Shown here: positions 62,838 through 64,000 of the stretch, in pieces
Layout: each line of letters starts with the position of its first letter
Numbering within the stretch: the stretch's first letter is position 1
Origin: Serinicoccus sediminis
GTDB lineage: Bacteria > Actinomycetota > Actinomycetes > Actinomycetales > Dermatophilaceae
Direction: 5' to 3'
Length of the DNA: 64,000 nucleotides
Assembly: GCF_004153545.1 (NCBI RefSeq)
Contig: NZ_SDVA01000009.1
Location: 110,910 to 174,909 of the forward strand
Position numbers and translations under genes: made by a program
The notes under the pieces: model-generated
Databases searched by the model: none
Told to the model about the DNA's origin: nothing
Seen by the model: only the letters and a program-made list of their open reading frames with translations

Positions 62838-64000
62838 GGCCGCCACGCCCCGAGCCGGACCGGACCGGGCAGCACGGGGGCGCGCACGACCGGCATGAGG
62901 ATCGGGTCCCCGAGCCGGCGCCACCAGTCGCGCACCGGCTCGGTCCCGGGCAGCCGGCCCACCACGCGGTCGACGATCTCGCGGGAGGGCAGCCCCACCC
63001 TGCCCGGGGGCAGCCCGACGACCCGGTGACGCCGGCTGGTCACCGGCTCCAGCGCGGGCGCGAGCACCTCCCCTGCCCGTCGGACCCGGCGCCCCACCTC
63101 GCCGCGCACCGCCGCGCCGGCGCGGGGCAGGTCGCGGCGGACGGCCCGCAGCCGCTGCGCCGCCCGGTGGGAGGCGACGACGACGCGCCGACCGGTGCGC
63201 TGCACGAAGGACGGGCCGTACGTGCGCCCGTAGCGGCCGATGGCCGACGCGCCGTCCCACGCCGCGTTGCCCAGCGACCACGCGGCCCACGCCGACAGGA
63301 GCCCGACCCCCACCCCGCCGACGACGGGGTGCACGACGGCGCCCGGGACGACGAGGAAGCCCCCGACGAGCCCGCCCAGCGCGAGGGCGCGGGTCACCTC
63401 GCCCCTCCACCCGCCGTAGCCCCCGCCGTCGCGCAGGTCGGCCCACGCCGCGAACCACGCGGCGACCAGCGCGAGCGGCCCCGGGACCAGGGCGATCCGC
63501 CCCAGGGCGGCGCCCCCACGGACCTGGACCAGGGTGCGCAGCCGGGCCAGCGCCTGGGCCGCCCGGTGCCTGGCCCGCTGTCGCGCGGCCGGGCTGGCCG
63601 CCCACCGGGCCCGGGCCAGCCGGACCACCAGCTGGGTGCTGCGCACGACCCGCTCGACGGTGCCCCAGGCATACCCGACGGCCTGCAGGGCCTTGGTGGG
63701 GACGGTGCCGAGGTCGCGCACCTCGCCCAGGAGGTCCCAGGCCTGCGTCAGCCGTCGCGCCGCGGACCGCTCTCGTTCCCCGAACTCCTCCTCCGCCGCC
63801 CCGACCCGGCGCAGCGCGAGCGCCTCCTCGTCCTGCAGCTCGCTCATCCGGCGCTGCCGGACCAGCTCCAGGCCGGGGTCGGGTGGCGGCACCGGCAGCC
63901 GCAGCGCCGCCAGCTCGGCCCGGGCCCGCTCGGCCCGGCGCTGCCAGTGCCGCACCTCCTGGCTCGCCACCCGGGCGGCCGCCGCGCACTCCTGCACGGC
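62834..64000 (-). CDS. Coiled-coil membrane-associated protein, 5' end outside window
   Basis: At least 389 residues; the frame is open to the last base, so the start lies beyond 64000. The visible N-terminal part (~residues 1-85) is rich in Ala/Glu/Arg heptads (HWQRRAERARAELAALRL; SELQDEEALALRRVG) and should be a coiled coil. Two to four hydrophobic segments follow (for example VPGPLALVAAWFAAWADL; ALGGLVGGFLVVPGAVVHP; GVGVGLLSAWAAWSLGNAAW). The end is basic, Arg/Pro-rich. It resembles the helical, WXG-like substrates or accessory proteins of actinobacterial type VII loci only in general character. Function unknown. Confidence 0.6.
   Translation of the reverse strand, partial: AVQECAAAARVASQEVRHWQRRAERARAELAALRLPVPPPDPGLELVRQRRMSELQDEEALALRRVGAAEEEFGERERSAARRLTQAWDLLGEVRDLGTVPTKALQAVGYAWGTVERVVRSTQLVVRLARARWAASPAARQRARHRAAQALARLRTLVQVRGGAALGRIALVPGPLALVAAWFAAWADLRDGGGYGGWRGEVTRALALGGLVGGFLVVPGAVVHPVVGGVGVGLLSAWAAWSLGNAAWDGASAIGRYGRTYGPSFVQRTGRRVVVASHRAAQRLRAVRRDLPRAGAAVRGEVGRRVRRAGEVLAPALEPVTSRRHRVVGLPPGRVGLPSREIVDRVVGRLPGTEPVRDWWRRLGDPILMPVVRAPVLPGPVRLGAWRP

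Overview
The window is high-GC chromosomal DNA from an actinobacterium. Gene content and order (rne-rplU-rpmA-obgE-proB-proA-nadD-rsfS; rimP-nusA-ylxR-infB-rbfA-truB-ribF; dxr-rip1-ispG) are typical of Actinobacteria. The Ala/Arg/Val-rich proteins, many GTG starts and many apparently leaderless genes fit the order Micrococcales, perhaps an Ornithinimicrobium/Serinicoccus/Janibacter-like genus. That genus-level guess is inference only. No IS element, prophage, CRISPR array, rRNA or replication origin was seen.

Layout. 1-3134 (+): tail of a glycolate/lactate-type oxidase operon (glcE end, glcF, an IclR regulator) followed by what looks like a deletion-broken PemK/MazF-type gene. 3119-4551 (-): an MFS transporter and a tRNA-Ala(GGC) with its own promoter and terminator. 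4559-14187 (-): a phosphatase, rsfS, nadD, a small membrane protein, proA, proB, obgE, rpmA, rplU and a large RNase E/G. 14602-18219 (+): serC, serA and an MFS gene whose 5' end carries an in-frame TGA. 18223-25521: a divergent SorC-type regulator and a five-gene polyol operon (binding protein, two permeases, a mannitol/arabitol-type dehydrogenase, a xylulokinase-like kinase). 25570-35956 (-): fadD-type acyl-CoA synthetase, rodA, ribF, truB, rbfA, infB, ylxR, nusA, rimP. 36057-39039 (+): a Tat/lipoprotein with a ferritin-like domain and a DUF255 protein. 39048-44960 (-): TauE/SafE permease, proS, an aminotransferase-V protein lacking the desulfurase cysteine, a repeat-containing intergenic region and a secreted M28 peptidase. 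45080-47149 (+): an S9 oligopeptidase. 47174-48028 (-): a GNAT protein. 48181-54788 (+): glpD-glpF-glpK, then a polar amino-acid ABC transporter. 54861-62837 (-): an SRPBCC protein, a uridine-kinase-like protein, a cupin-GNAT fusion, ispG, rip1, dxr, a ThrE-like exporter and an unknown protein. At the right edge a coiled-coil membrane protein runs out of the window; this last pair is weakly reminiscent of type VII secretion accessory genes.

Functionally most of the window is housekeeping: translation (nusA/IF2/RbfA/TruB/ProS/L21/L27/ObgE/RsfS/RimP), RNA decay, serine and proline synthesis, NAD, FAD and isoprenoid precursors. Carbon-use modules for glycolate, polyol and glycerol are inserted between these blocks. 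Points worth a second look: a recurrent leaderless promoter signature (TANNNT-like hexamer 6-7 nt before the start codon), three nested mini-ORFs ahead of infB, a three-copy inverted repeat at 43165-43274 that can form alternative hairpins, two genes that look damaged, and a cupin-GNAT domain fusion.
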